Source: Methylobacterium sp.
Lineage (GTDB): Bacteria > Pseudomonadota > Alphaproteobacteria > Rhizobiales > Beijerinckiaceae
DNA length: 8,915 nucleotides
Assembly (NCBI GenBank): GCA_020252865.1
Contig: JADCCH010000150.1
Coordinates: forward strand, 1-8,915
Reading direction: 5' to 3'
Position 1 is the stretch's first letter. Each line of letters opens with the position of its first letter. The notes under the pieces are model-generated. The model did not search any database. It had not been told where the DNA came from and saw only the letters and a program-made list of their open reading frames with translations. A program made the translations under genes and the position numbers. Shown piece by piece: positions 1-6,807 of the stretch.

Positions 1-602
1 AGGAAACACCCTCGCAGACCGCTGGTCCCTATGTGCATATCGGCCTCGCGCCGGGTGCCGCCGGCTTCGATATCTACAGCAATCAACTCGGGCGTGACCT
101 TGCGGGGCCAGATGCACCTGGCGAGCGCATCCGCGTCGAGGGCCTGGTGCATGATGGCACCGGCGCGCCGGTGAAGGATGTGCTGATCGAGGTATGGCAG
201 GCCGATTCGAACGGCATCTATCCGCACCCGGAAGACCCGCGCTTCGGCAGTGTCGCGAAAGGCTTTCGAGGCTGGGGGCGGGTCATCACGGATTTCGACA
301 CCGGCCTCTGGAGCTTCGAAACCGTCAAGCCGGGAGCGGTGAAGGGCCGGAACGGGCGTATGCAGGCGCCGCATCTCTCGCTCTGGATCGTGGCGCGCGG
401 CATCAATCTCGGGCTGAACACGCGGCTGTATTTCGCCGACGAAGAAGAAGCCAATGCTGCCGATCCCGTGCTGAACCTGATCGAGCAGCAGCATCGCCGG
501 GCGACGTTGCTCGCCACCCGCGCCACGCGCGAGGGCAAGCCGGTCTATCGTTTCGACATCCGCCTGCAGGGCGAGAACGAAACCGTGTTCTTCGATATCT
601 GA
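1..602 (+). CDS. pcaG: Protocatechuate 3,4-dioxygenase alpha subunit (5'-partial)
   Basis: This is the alpha chain of the non-haem Fe(III) intradiol dioxygenase that opens protocatechuate to 3-carboxy-cis,cis-muconate, the first step of the protocatechuate branch of the beta-ketoadipate pathway in the cytoplasm. The frame is open from base 3 and reads ETPSQTAGPYVHIGLAPG, the typical PcaG N-terminal segment. The GTG at 33 is therefore an internal valine, and the true start lies roughly 10 codons upstream of the window. Family hallmarks follow: GLVHDGTGAPVKDVLIEVWQ, then FRGWGRVITDFDTG, then ARGINLGLNTRLYF, and the usual C-terminus ENETVFFDI. The visible 199 codons are nearly the full family length of about 200. 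In this family the iron ligands sit in the beta chain (PcaH), so their absence is expected, and pcaH should lie just upstream outside the window. The TGA stop is 6 bp from the convergent response-regulator gene. Confidence 0.95.
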   Translation, partial: ETPSQTAGPYVHIGLAPGAAGFDIYSNQLGRDLAGPDAPGERIRVEGLVHDGTGAPVKDVLIEVWQADSNGIYPHPEDPRFGSVAKGFRGWGRVITDFDTGLWSFETVKPGAVKGRNGRMQAPHLSLWIVARGINLGLNTRLYFADEEEANAADPVLNLIEQQHRRATLLATRATREGKPVYRFDIRLQGENETVFFDI

Positions 603-608
603 TGCGGC

Positions 609-1238
609 TCAGCGGCCGGCATCCTCGCGACTCGCGGCACGACCCAGCACGGCGGCGAGCTCCACCGCATTGCGCACGCCCATCTTTTCGAGAATGCGCG
701 CCCGATGCACTTCCACCGTGCGCATTGCGATCCCGAGATCGCCGGCAATCTGCTTGTTGAGGCGCCCGGCGATCATCCGCTCCATCACTTCCATCTCGCG
801 TTCTGAAAGGCTCGCGAGGCGCGTCTCGACCGCGAGGCGCGCTGTGCGCTCGGAACGCCGCGTGAGGCTCATTGCGTGGAGTTCGAGAATGCGGTCAACC
901 ATCTGGTTGTCACTGAAGGGTTTTTCGAAGAAATCCACCGCGCCCTTCTTCAGCGCCGCCACCGCGGCCGGCACATCAGCATGGCCCGAAAGCATGATGA
1001 TGGGCTGCGTCGCACCGCCCTCCATCAACCTGTCGAGCACTTCCAGGCCAGAAAGCCCATCCATGCGGATATCGAGGATCACCACCCCGTCGAGATCCGC
1101 GCGATAGACCTCGAGGAAGGCTTCGCCGGATGGATAGCCGCGCGAATCGATGCCGCGCGATTGCAGCAGCCATGCCAAGGAATCGCGCACCGCATGCTCG
1201 TCATCGACGATATGGACGAGAGGAACCTGCTTGCTCAC
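609..1238 (-). CDS. FixJ/DctR-type two-component response regulator with LuxR HTH
   Basis: A 209-residue DNA-binding response regulator. The receiver domain (about residues 5-120) starts VHIVDDEHAVRDS, giving the acidic pair D12/D13. The phosphoacceptor is D56 in VVILDIRMDG, with S84 in IIMLSGHAD and K106 in FFEKPFSD. A linker leads to a LuxR/NarL helix-turn-helix (about 140-200) beginning LASLSEREMEVMERM and containing NKQIAGDLGIAMRTVEVHRA. The open frame extends upstream to 1496, but that part reads as arginine-rich antisense of the kinase. The GTG at 1238 begins directly before the receiver domain, and its GTGA overlaps the kinase stop by four bases. No strong Shine-Dalgarno precedes it, so translational coupling is likely. 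Known relatives of this architecture include FixJ and Rhodobacter DctR, which controls C4-dicarboxylate transport. The target genes here are not visible, so no symbol is assigned. Confidence 0.92.
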   Translation of the reverse strand: MSKQVPLVHIVDDEHAVRDSLAWLLQSRGIDSRGYPSGEAFLEVYRADLDGVVILDIRMDGLSGLEVLDRLMEGGATQPIIMLSGHADVPAAVAALKKGAVDFFEKPFSDNQMVDRILELHAMSLTRRSERTARLAVETRLASLSEREMEVMERMIAGRLNKQIAGDLGIAMRTVEVHRARILEKMGVRNAVELAAVLGRAASREDAGR

Positions 1239-3250
1239 GAGGCCAGGTCCAGCCTTTTCGCCACGGGAAGGAGCACCGTGAAGATCGTGCCGCCGCCGGG
1301 GCGCGGGGCCACCTGCAGGCGGCCCTCGTGCAATTCCACGATGGTGCGGCAGATGTTCAGGCCCATGCCCATGCCATCCGGCTTGCTGGAGACGAAGGGC
1401 TCGAACAGCCGCCCCCGGATTTGTTCGGGGATGCCTGTGCCGCGATCTTCCACGGAAATGGAGACGCAACCCTCGGTCTGGCCCACGCGGATGCACATGC
1501 GGCGCAGGGCGCGTGGGGTCTGGCTCATCGCCTCCGCGCCGTTGCGCAGGAGGTTGATCAGCACCTGCTGGATGAGGATGGGATCGGCTTCCACCTCGGG
1601 AAGGTTTTCCGGCATGTCGAGTTCCACGCTCACGCCGGCCTTGCGCGTTTCAGTTTCCGCGAAGGCGATGCATTCCGCGAGCATGGGTGCCACCGGATTG
1701 GGTGCGATCTTCGGTTCGCTCTTGCGCACGAAATCATGCACGCGGCGGATGATCTGCCCGGCACGCTGCGCCTGGCCGCCGAGCTTTTCGAGCGCTTCCG
1801 TGATGCGCGCGGTATCGGGTTTCGGTGCCTTCACAAGGTTGAGGCAGCCCGCGCCATAGGAGGCGATGGCCGCGAGCGGCTGGTTCAATTCATGCGCGAG
1901 GGTGGAAGCCATCTCGCCCATGGTCACGAGGCGGGCCGTCCGCTGCAGCGAATCCTCCTGCGCCTTTGCCATTTCCTCGGCGCGCTTGCGATCCGTGATG
2001 TCGAGCACGGAAGCCATCCAGCCCGCATGCTTGCCCGCGGCATCGATCAACGGTGCCTCGTAGATCAGAACGTCGAAAAGCGCGCCATCGGCCCGGCGGA
2101 ATTTCAGCTCGAATCCCTCCGGCGGCGCATCGCCGGCGAGCACCCGATCATGGATCGCTCGGGTGCGGGCGAGGTCATCGGGGTCCCAGTAGGGCATGGG
2201 CGGGGATTGGCCCACGAGCGTCCCGGCATCCACGCCGAGCATCCGGCAGAAGGCGGAATTGACATAGATGATCCGCCCGTCGAGATCGCGGGCGCGCATG
2301 CCGACCGTGAGGGAATCCTCCATCGCCTTGCGGAAAGCCGATTCGGCGCGCAAGGCCGTTTCCGCATCGAGCCTCTTGCGCACATGGCGATGCGCAAGAA
2401 CGAGCGAGACCATGGCGAGCAGGGCCAGTGCGACAATCGCGCCGATCAGCACGCTATTGGTGTTCACCCCCGCTTCGGTATGCGGCGCGATCTGCAGCAC
2501 CGCGCCCGGCAGGGGCGGATCAAAGCTGATCGCAAGGCTCTCGCGGCTTTCACTGGGCTTGCTGCGCGACTTCGAGGCAAGGATGCGCCCCGCCATATCC
2601 AGGAGCCGCACATCGTATTTCTCGGCGATCCACCATGGCACGTGCCGCGCGAGCAGCGCGTCGATCGCAATGGTCGCGACCACCATCACGGCGGGGCCGG
2701 AACCATCGGCCACCGGGGCGGCCATGTCGATCACGGAGCGGTCACCCTGCACCGCGCGGGGCCTGCCATAGATCGGGCGCATGTTCGCCGAGAGGGAGCG
2801 CTGGATGAGTTCGTTGCGGGCATCGAGCGAGGGGCGGTCTCCCACGGAAGGAATGGCGAGATGAATGCCGCCATTGTCAAGCAACCAGCTGATCGAGGCC
2901 ATCTCCGGGGTCGACGCGATCACCTGCCGCGCGTTGCCGAGCAAGGCCTCGTCATTCGCCGCCCAGCGCCCGGAATCGAGCGCGAGGCGGGCAAGCGCAT
3001 CCTCTTTCACGCCAAGCTGGAAGCGCAGGGTCTGCTCGACCCAGAGCGCATCGGTGAGCAGGGAAACGCGCCTGCGCTCCTGTTCCTGGCGCTCGACATA
3101 CCAGAGGATGCCGGAGATCAGCGCCGCGAGCAGGGCGATCGCGATGAGCGGGACGGCCGCAAGCATGGCGCGCGCCATGCGTTCGCGCCGGCGCAGGCCG
3201 GTACGGGATTTCGAACGCATCGGTCCGGGCGAGCGTTCCGCTTCGTTCAT
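1235..3250 (-). CDS. Membrane PAS-domain sensor histidine kinase (DctS-like)
   Basis: A 671-residue inner-membrane sensor kinase that presumably phosphorylates the overlapping FixJ-type regulator. Order of parts: a basic N-terminus; membrane helix 1 (about 29-50, AVPLIAIALLAALISGILWY); a periplasmic sensor region (about 51-265); membrane helix 2 (about 266-286, VLIGAIVALALLAMVSLVL); a PAS domain (about 305-430, containing GRIIYVNSAFCRMLG and ending SVLDITDRKRAEE); a HisKA domain with phosphoacceptor H453 in STLAHELNQPLAAI; and a HATPase domain with the N-box (INLLRNGAEAM, N570), G1 (EDRGTGIP) and G2 (GMGMGLNI) motifs. All kinase motifs are intact. Start choice: the frame runs open to 3412, but the ATG at 3250 (MNEAERSPGP) follows GAAGGGAA about ten bases upstream; the ATG at 3220 is an alternative. 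The layout of two helices, periplasmic loop and PAS matches DctS, a C4-dicarboxylate sensor, but no transporter lies nearby and the ligand is unknown. Confidence 0.9.
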   Translation of the reverse strand: MNEAERSPGPMRSKSRTGLRRRERMARAMLAAVPLIAIALLAALISGILWYVERQEQERRRVSLLTDALWVEQTLRFQLGVKEDALARLALDSGRWAANDEALLGNARQVIASTPEMASISWLLDNGGIHLAIPSVGDRPSLDARNELIQRSLSANMRPIYGRPRAVQGDRSVIDMAAPVADGSGPAVMVVATIAIDALLARHVPWWIAEKYDVRLLDMAGRILASKSRSKPSESRESLAISFDPPLPGAVLQIAPHTEAGVNTNSVLIGAIVALALLAMVSLVLAHRHVRKRLDAETALRAESAFRKAMEDSLTVGMRARDLDGRIIYVNSAFCRMLGVDAGTLVGQSPPMPYWDPDDLARTRAIHDRVLAGDAPPEGFELKFRRADGALFDVLIYEAPLIDAAGKHAGWMASVLDITDRKRAEEMAKAQEDSLQRTARLVTMGEMASTLAHELNQPLAAIASYGAGCLNLVKAPKPDTARITEALEKLGGQAQRAGQIIRRVHDFVRKSEPKIAPNPVAPMLAECIAFAETETRKAGVSVELDMPENLPEVEADPILIQQVLINLLRNGAEAMSQTPRALRRMCIRVGQTEGCVSISVEDRGTGIPEQIRGRLFEPFVSSKPDGMGMGLNICRTIVELHEGRLQVAPRPGGGTIFTVLLPVAKRLDLAS

Positions 3251-3256
3251 GCCTGG

Positions 3257-3362
3257 CGCGTTCCCTTCTTCGCGCGAAAACTTGCGGTTTTCCCTTCTGA
3301 ACCTAGCGCTTGCGCGGGCGGGAGGCGATTGCGGATTTCCGCGACCGCCGGAAGGGAACGCG
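3257..3362. repeat. 12-bp perfect inverted repeat and hairpin upstream of the kinase gene
   Basis: In the 130-bp gap between the antiporter stop and the kinase start, CGCGTTCCCTTC (3257-3268) is matched by its exact reverse complement GAAGGGAACGCG (3351-3362), 82 bp apart. A third partial copy, TTCCCTTCT, lies at 3290-3298. Just inside the right arm is a compact hairpin (3324-3349): GGCG, ATT, GCGGA, TT, TCCGC, GAC, CGCC. There is no U-run, so an intrinsic terminator for the antiporter is not supported. The repeats sit where an operator of the two-component operon could lie, but the near-start copy may simply act as the kinase Shine-Dalgarno. The repeat is seen directly; any role is inference. 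Confidence 0.5.
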
Positions 3363-3380
3363 GGAAGGGCGGACCAGTCT

Positions 3381-5069
3381 TCAGCCCAGAGCGGCAGCCA
3401 TGCCCTTCGCAAGTTCTTCCTCGCCCATCAGAACCTTGTCCGCGCCCACTTTTGTGAGATATTCCACCGCCTCCGTGCTGTGCGCTCGCGCCACCACCCA
3501 GATGCCGGGATTGGCCGCCTTCGCCGCTTCGACAAGATGCCCGGCCTCGAAAGCATCCGGGATGGCCGAGATCAGGTAGCGGGCCCCGGCGAGGTTCAGC
3601 CTTTCCAGCATGGCGGGCTCGCCGCAGGGGCCCAGGAAGGCCTCCACACCCTCCGTCTTGAGCGCCTCGACCGTCTCGGCCTCCTCCTCCACAACGAGAT
3701 GGGCGATGCCGCGCGCCTGCAGGTCCGCGCGCAGGCGCGAACCCACGCGGCCATGCCCCACGAGAACGGCGTGGTCGGTGAGACGCGTCGGCTCCTCCTC
3801 TTCGGGAGGGGCGCGCGGAGCGGCGGGTAAAACAGGCGCATCACCAGTGGCGCGCTGCGCGTAGATACGGTCAATCGCAAGGAACATCAGCGGGTTGACG
3901 AGAATCGACAGGATCGAGCCCGCCACAACGAAATCGCTCGCGGCCTGCGGCACGATCGCGAGCTTCACCGCCAGTACAATCAAGATGAAGGAGAACTCGC
4001 CGATCTGCGCAAGACTCGCCGAAATCGTCATGGCGACGCTGTTCGAATAGCCGAAGGCGCGCACGATGAGATAGGCCGCGACTGATTTTCCCACCGTGAT
4101 GATCAGGAAGGTCGCGATCACCGCGAAGGGATGGTTCGCAAGGACCCGCGGATCGAGCAGCATGCCCACGGAAACGAAGAACAGCACCGCAAAGGCATCG
4201 CGCAGCGGCAGGGTTTCCTTCGCAGCCTGATGGCTGAGCGGCGATTCCGCCAGCACCATGCCGGCGAAGAAGGCCCCGAGCGCGAAGGAGACGCCGAACA
4301 GTTTCGCCGAGCCGAAAGCGACACCGAGCGCGATGGCGAGCACCGCCAGGCGGAACAATTCGCGCGAGCCGGTATGGGCCACGTAATGCAGTATCCAGGG
4401 GATGAGCTTGCGGCCGATGACGAGCATAGACGCGACAAACAGGGCCAACTTCGCCGCCGTGATCAGCAGCGTGCCCCAGACCGGGCCCACACCCAGCGAG
4501 GCCGCAAGGCCGGGGCTTGCCATCTCCGCCGGTGCCTTGCCGCCGAGCAGGGCGGCCAGCGGCGGAACGAGAACCAGTGTCACCACCATCACAAGATCTT
4601 CGACGATCAGCCAGCCGACAGCGATCCGGCCCTTCTCGGTCTCCACCTGCCGTCGTTCCTGCAGGGCGCGCAGCAGCACCACGGTGCTCGCGACCGAAAG
4701 CGCAAGCCCGAAGACAAGGCCTGCGCCCATGCCCCAGCCCATCGTCCAGGCGAGGCCCATGCCGAGCAGGGTTGCGACAGCGATCTGGCCGAGCGCGCCT
4801 GGCACGGCGATCACCCGCACAGAGAGCAGGTCCTTCAGCGAGAAATGCAAGCCCACGCCGAACATCAGCAGGATGACACCGATCTCCGCGAGTTCCACCG
4901 CGAGCTTCTGGTCTGCCACGAAGCCGGGCGTGAAGGGCCCCACCATGATGCCGGCCACGAGATATCCCACGATGGGCGGCAACCGGAAACGTTGCGCGAC
5001 CACGCCCAGCACGAAGGCAAGACCAAGGCCGACAGCAATCGTGGCGATCAGCGGAGTATCGTGCTGCAC
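3381..5069 (-). CDS. ybaL: YbaL/Kef-family cation:proton antiporter with RCK domain
   Basis: A 562-residue inner-membrane antiporter of the CPA2 (Kef-type) family, expected to exchange K+ or another cation for H+ in pH or osmotic homeostasis. The Na+/H+ exchanger domain (about 5-390) is a series of hydrophobic helices with conserved stretches such as PPIVGYLVAGIMVGPFTPG and ELAEIGVILLMFGVGLHFS. These closely resemble what I recall of E. coli YbaL, which is also about 558 residues. A Pro/Glu-rich linker (about 415-430) leads to a TrkA-N/RCK domain (about 433-562) with the nucleotide-binding turn LVGHGRVGS. There is no separate TrkA-C domain. Start choice: the GTG at 5069 gives MQHDTPLIATI, the family N-terminus, and is preceded by GGAGAG with an eight-base spacer; the upstream in-frame extension to 5105 is not conserved-looking. 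The gene appears monocistronic. The substrate cannot be read from sequence. Confidence 0.92.
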   Translation of the reverse strand: MQHDTPLIATIAVGLGLAFVLGVVAQRFRLPPIVGYLVAGIMVGPFTPGFVADQKLAVELAEIGVILLMFGVGLHFSLKDLLSVRVIAVPGALGQIAVATLLGMGLAWTMGWGMGAGLVFGLALSVASTVVLLRALQERRQVETEKGRIAVGWLIVEDLVMVVTLVLVPPLAALLGGKAPAEMASPGLAASLGVGPVWGTLLITAAKLALFVASMLVIGRKLIPWILHYVAHTGSRELFRLAVLAIALGVAFGSAKLFGVSFALGAFFAGMVLAESPLSHQAAKETLPLRDAFAVLFFVSVGMLLDPRVLANHPFAVIATFLIITVGKSVAAYLIVRAFGYSNSVAMTISASLAQIGEFSFILIVLAVKLAIVPQAASDFVVAGSILSILVNPLMFLAIDRIYAQRATGDAPVLPAAPRAPPEEEEPTRLTDHAVLVGHGRVGSRLRADLQARGIAHLVVEEEAETVEALKTEGVEAFLGPCGEPAMLERLNLAGARYLISAIPDAFEAGHLVEAAKAANPGIWVVARAHSTEAVEYLTKVGADKVLMGEEELAKGMAAALG

Positions 5070-5107
5070 GGCTTTCGCTCTCCTTCGAATGATATGACTT
5101 GGCACGA

Positions 5108-5136
5108 GAGGTAAGGTCGATGCCCTCCGTTTTCAA
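5108..5136 (-). promoter_or_regulatory. Possible sigma70-type promoter of the antiporter gene
   Basis: Read on the minus strand, TTGAAA (5136-5131) and TACCTC (5113-5108) are separated by 17 bases and would place the transcription start near 5101, about 30 bases before the GTG. The -10 hexamer is a weak match, so this is only a candidate. Confidence 0.3.
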
Positions 5137-5284
5137 CGCTCGAATTCAACATGTTCGCCAGAGTGTTACTCCTGCGCCAGGCTGAAGAAACGCCTGCGGC
5201 GGCAGTGGATTTGCCGAGACGGCCCCAATCCAGTTCCACCGCATGGCAGAACAGACCCGAAGCTCCACAGACCGAGGCAGATTA

Positions 5285-5359
5285 GAATCGGATTCAAATG
5301 CGGTCCATGGAAAGGATTGGAGCAGTTTTCATCCCTTTCACACTGGAACTGCTGTGAAA
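5285..5359. repeat. Cluster of palindromes, two of them mutually exclusive
   Basis: Three inverted repeats are packed into 75 bp. GAATC-G-GATTC (5285-5295) is an 11-base palindrome. AGCAGTT (5321-5327) pairs with AACTGCT (5347-5353). TTTCACA (5336-5342) pairs with TGTGAAA (5353-5359) around a ten-base loop. The last two pairs interleave, so an RNA could form one or the other but not both. No U-run follows on either strand. Possible readings are a dispersed intergenic repeat, a structured RNA or regulator sites; the sequence alone does not decide. Confidence 0.45.
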
Positions 5360-5568
5360 CGACGGGCGCAATGAGGCGAACAGTAACGGTTGAGCCCGAC
5401 CATCAGAAAGGCCGACCTTGACGGTGATGCCCCATGCGTCGTGTTCTGATCCCCACGGACCTTCCGACCAGAAGTTCGAGCAGTCGTCATTTTCCCGCGT
5501 CGTTCGGCGCGAAACTGCGCGATTTCAGGCCGGTGGAAACCAGAAGGCCCAAAAATTCAGAGGATGGA

Positions 5569-5643
<75 letters not shown>

Positions 5644-5657
5644 AACGCCAGGAGCGA

Positions 5658-5687
5658 GCCCTTGCCATAGGGGAGGGGGGCGGTCAA
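5658..5687 (-). promoter_or_regulatory. Likely promoter of tRNA-Thr
   Basis: On the minus strand TTGACC (5687-5682) is a good -35 element. With an 18-base spacer it faces AAGGGC (5663-5658), a poor -10 by the E. coli rule, but the flanking AGGGCTC is also found at the putative -10 of the tRNA-His gene in this window. The predicted start is about ten bases before the tRNA 5' end. Confidence 0.4.
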
Positions 5688-5731
5688 GCGTGCTCGCAGG
5701 AACATTCCGCCTTGTCGAGGATTGATTATGC

Positions 5732-5763
5732 TGCATCGCACAATAATTGTTGCGCCGCACAAT
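5732..5763. promoter_or_regulatory. Two TGC-N3-GCA boxes, possible PhaR operators
   Basis: TGCATCGCACAAT (5732-5744) and TGCGCCGCACAAT (5751-5763) are two copies of the same element, TGC-N3-GCA-CAAT, 19 bp apart. Between and partly within them lies the odd palindrome ACAAT-A-ATTGT (5740-5750). PhaR, the polyhydroxyalkanoate-responsive repressor of phasin genes in Paracoccus and relatives, is reported to bind CTGC-N3-GCAG-like sites; the core TGC-N3-GCA matches both copies. The downstream copy overlaps the candidate -35 of the phasin promoter, which suits a repressor. The boxes are seen directly; PhaR binding is inferred. Confidence 0.55.
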
Positions 5764-5777
5764 GGACGGTGTTAGAT
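5750..5777 (+). promoter_or_regulatory. Candidate phasin promoter
   Basis: TTGCGC (5750-5755) and TTAGAT (5772-5777) are separated by 16 bases and could act as -35 and -10 elements, with transcription starting near 5784 and a leader of about 50 bases. The -35 lies inside the second TGC-N3-GCA box, so a bound regulator would block it. Confidence 0.45.
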
Positions 5778-5835
5778 TTTTGATCATCGATTGTCGTTTT
5801 GTGCCCGGTTGGGCCCTCATCCGAGGAGAGAGACC

Positions 5836-6690
5836 ATGGCCAGTTCCAAGAAACCGCCCGTAGGCGGTTCCAAATCGGCGGCACCCGCCCCCTCACCCCT
5901 CCCGCCCGTGCCGGCCCAGGTGGCAGCACCCGTTGCTCGCGCTGTTGCAAAGCCGCTGGAAGCCAAGCTTGAGGCAAGGCCTGTGGAGAGCAAGCCTGTC
6001 GAAATGAAGCCGGCTGCGGCCAGGAGCCCGGAAGCAAAGCCGGCGCAGTTGAAACCCGCGCCAGTTGCCACCAAGCCTGCTCCGGCCGTTGAAGCGCCCA
6101 AGGTTGAAGTGCCCAAGGTCGAAGTACCCAAGATCGAGGCGCCGAAGTTCGAGGTGCCCAGGGTCGAAGCGCCGAAGGCTGCGACCCCGACCCAGCCGAA
6201 AGCGGAGGACTCCTTGCCCAAGGTCGCCTCCTCACCCAAGATTGAAAAAAATGTGCCCATTGCTGCCGCTCCGGCCAAGCCGATGGATGTTCTCAAGCCC
6301 GTCAACGTGCTGCAGGAGAATGTGCGCGCAAGCACCGAGAAGGCGATTACCGTGTTCCGCGGCCAGTATGCCGAAGTGAAAACCATGGCCGAGACGGCGA
6401 CGAGCCAGCTTGAAGACAGCATGAAGGCTGCGCAGGAAGGCTCCCGCGCGCTTGGATTTAAACTTTTCGAGATCGCCAAGGCGCAGACCCAGGCGCATCT
6501 CGACCATGCAAAGACGCTGGCCGCGACCAAGTCACTGCCCGAACTCCTCACGGCGCAGCAAAGCTTCCTCGTCGCTCAGATCGAGATGGCGCAGAGCCGC
6601 AGCAAGGACATGGCTGCGCTTGCCAGCAAGGTCGCCAACGACGTGACGGCGCCGCTGCGCGCCTCGCTGAACCTGCTGCTCCGCCATTAA
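5836..6690 (+). CDS. Phasin family protein with long P/A/K/E-rich N-terminal extension
   Basis: A 284-residue cytoplasmic protein, probably coating polyhydroxyalkanoate granules and controlling their size and number. The C-terminal part (about 158-280) is an amphipathic, helix-forming Phasin_2-like domain: NVLQENVRASTEKAITVFRG, QLEDSMKAAQEGSRALGFKL, FEIAKAQTQAHLDHAKTLA, then SLPELLTAQQSFLVAQIEMA. It has no cysteine or tryptophan, typical of phasins. The first 155 or so residues are disordered-looking and rich in Pro, Ala, Lys and Glu, with six pentapeptide repeats (85-114). The domain alone would be the usual phasin size, so the extension roughly doubles it. Start choice: the ATG at 5836 follows GAGGAGAG with a short spacer; an open frame back to 5791 lacks such a site. 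The gene has its own promoter and terminator. The family assignment is firm; the role of the extension is unknown. Confidence 0.88.
   Translation: MASSKKPPVGGSKSAAPAPSPLPPVPAQVAAPVARAVAKPLEAKLEARPVESKPVEMKPAAARSPEAKPAQLKPAPVATKPAPAVEAPKVEVPKVEVPKIEAPKFEVPRVEAPKAATPTQPKAEDSLPKVASSPKIEKNVPIAAAPAKPMDVLKPVNVLQENVRASTEKAITVFRGQYAEVKTMAETATSQLEDSMKAAQEGSRALGFKLFEIAKAQTQAHLDHAKTLAATKSLPELLTAQQSFLVAQIEMAQSRSKDMAALASKVANDVTAPLRASLNLLLRH
6088..6177 (+). repeat. Six in-frame 15-bp repeats encoding [VIF]E[AV]P[KR]
   Basis: Codons 85-114 of the phasin encode six consecutive pentapeptides: VEAPK, VEVPK, VEVPK, IEAPK, FEVPR, VEAPK. The DNA units are 15 bp and have diverged at third positions (for example GTT/GTC, CCC/CCG), so the peptide pattern is kept better than the DNA. 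Looser Lys-Pro motifs (ARPVESKPVEMKP, EAKPAQLKP) precede it. The alternation of E and K around a proline resembles PEVK-like flexible spacers. Confidence 0.85.
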
Positions 6691-6711
6691 GGCGACGAGA
6701 GGCCATTTCAG

Positions 6712-6746
6712 AGCCGGCGCGTGGCAAATCCGCGCGCCGGCTTTTT
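6712..6746 (+). terminator. Intrinsic terminator of the phasin gene
   Basis: AGCCGGCGCG (6712-6721) pairs perfectly with CGCGCCGGCT (6733-6742) around an 11-base loop and runs into a T-tract (6742-6746). It lies 22 bases after the phasin stop and separates the gene from the histidine tRNA. Confidence 0.9.
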
Positions 6747-6767
6747 CATCTCGTGCGCGAGAGATGC

Positions 6768-6796
6768 TTGAAATCGTCGCGTTTTGCCTCTAGGGC
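6768..6796 (+). promoter_or_regulatory. Likely promoter of tRNA-His
   Basis: TTGAAA (6768-6773) and TAGGGC (6791-6796) are exactly 17 bases apart, putting the start near 6803, five bases before the tRNA. The GC-rich sequence after the -10 is the kind often seen at stable-RNA promoters. The -10 region resembles that of the tRNA-Thr gene. Confidence 0.5.
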
Positions 6797-6807
6797 TCTC
6801 GCCGGAT

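Larger units (their letters stand above)
5070..5568. other. Gene-free stretch of about 500 bp
   Basis: Between the antiporter start and the threonine tRNA I see no reading frame with protein-like composition. Short open frames on either strand lack a ribosome binding site and have biased, low-hydrophobicity composition; one of them runs straight through the tRNA gene. The stretch holds the leader and a putative promoter of the antiporter gene at its left end, and a cluster of palindromes at 5285-5359. The composition looks somewhat less GC-rich than the flanking genes around 5260-5400, judged by eye. A small RNA or a degenerate intergenic repeat would fit, but neither is shown. Confidence 0.5.

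Noticed and set aside
1130..3457. 775-codon open frame on the plus strand opposite the sensor kinase
   Set aside because: It is the antisense shadow of the kinase gene: no family features, strongly His/Arg/Gly-rich composition, and the minus-strand frame has complete PAS, HisKA and HATPase motifs.
4131..5114. 327-codon plus-strand frame opposite the antiporter gene
   Set aside because: Composition is extremely rich in Gln, Arg, His and Glu with no hydrophobic core, as expected for the complement of a membrane-protein gene at high GC.
3871..5136. 421-codon minus-strand frame overlapping the antiporter
   Set aside because: Same strand but shifted frame; Arg/Gly/Ala-rich shadow with no domain, whereas the overlapping frame encodes a full YbaL-like protein.
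5817..6551. 244-codon minus-strand frame opposite the phasin
   Set aside because: Its repeats (such as LGTSTLGTSTLGAST) are the complement of the phasin pentapeptide repeat; the plus-strand frame has the start site, the domain and the terminator.
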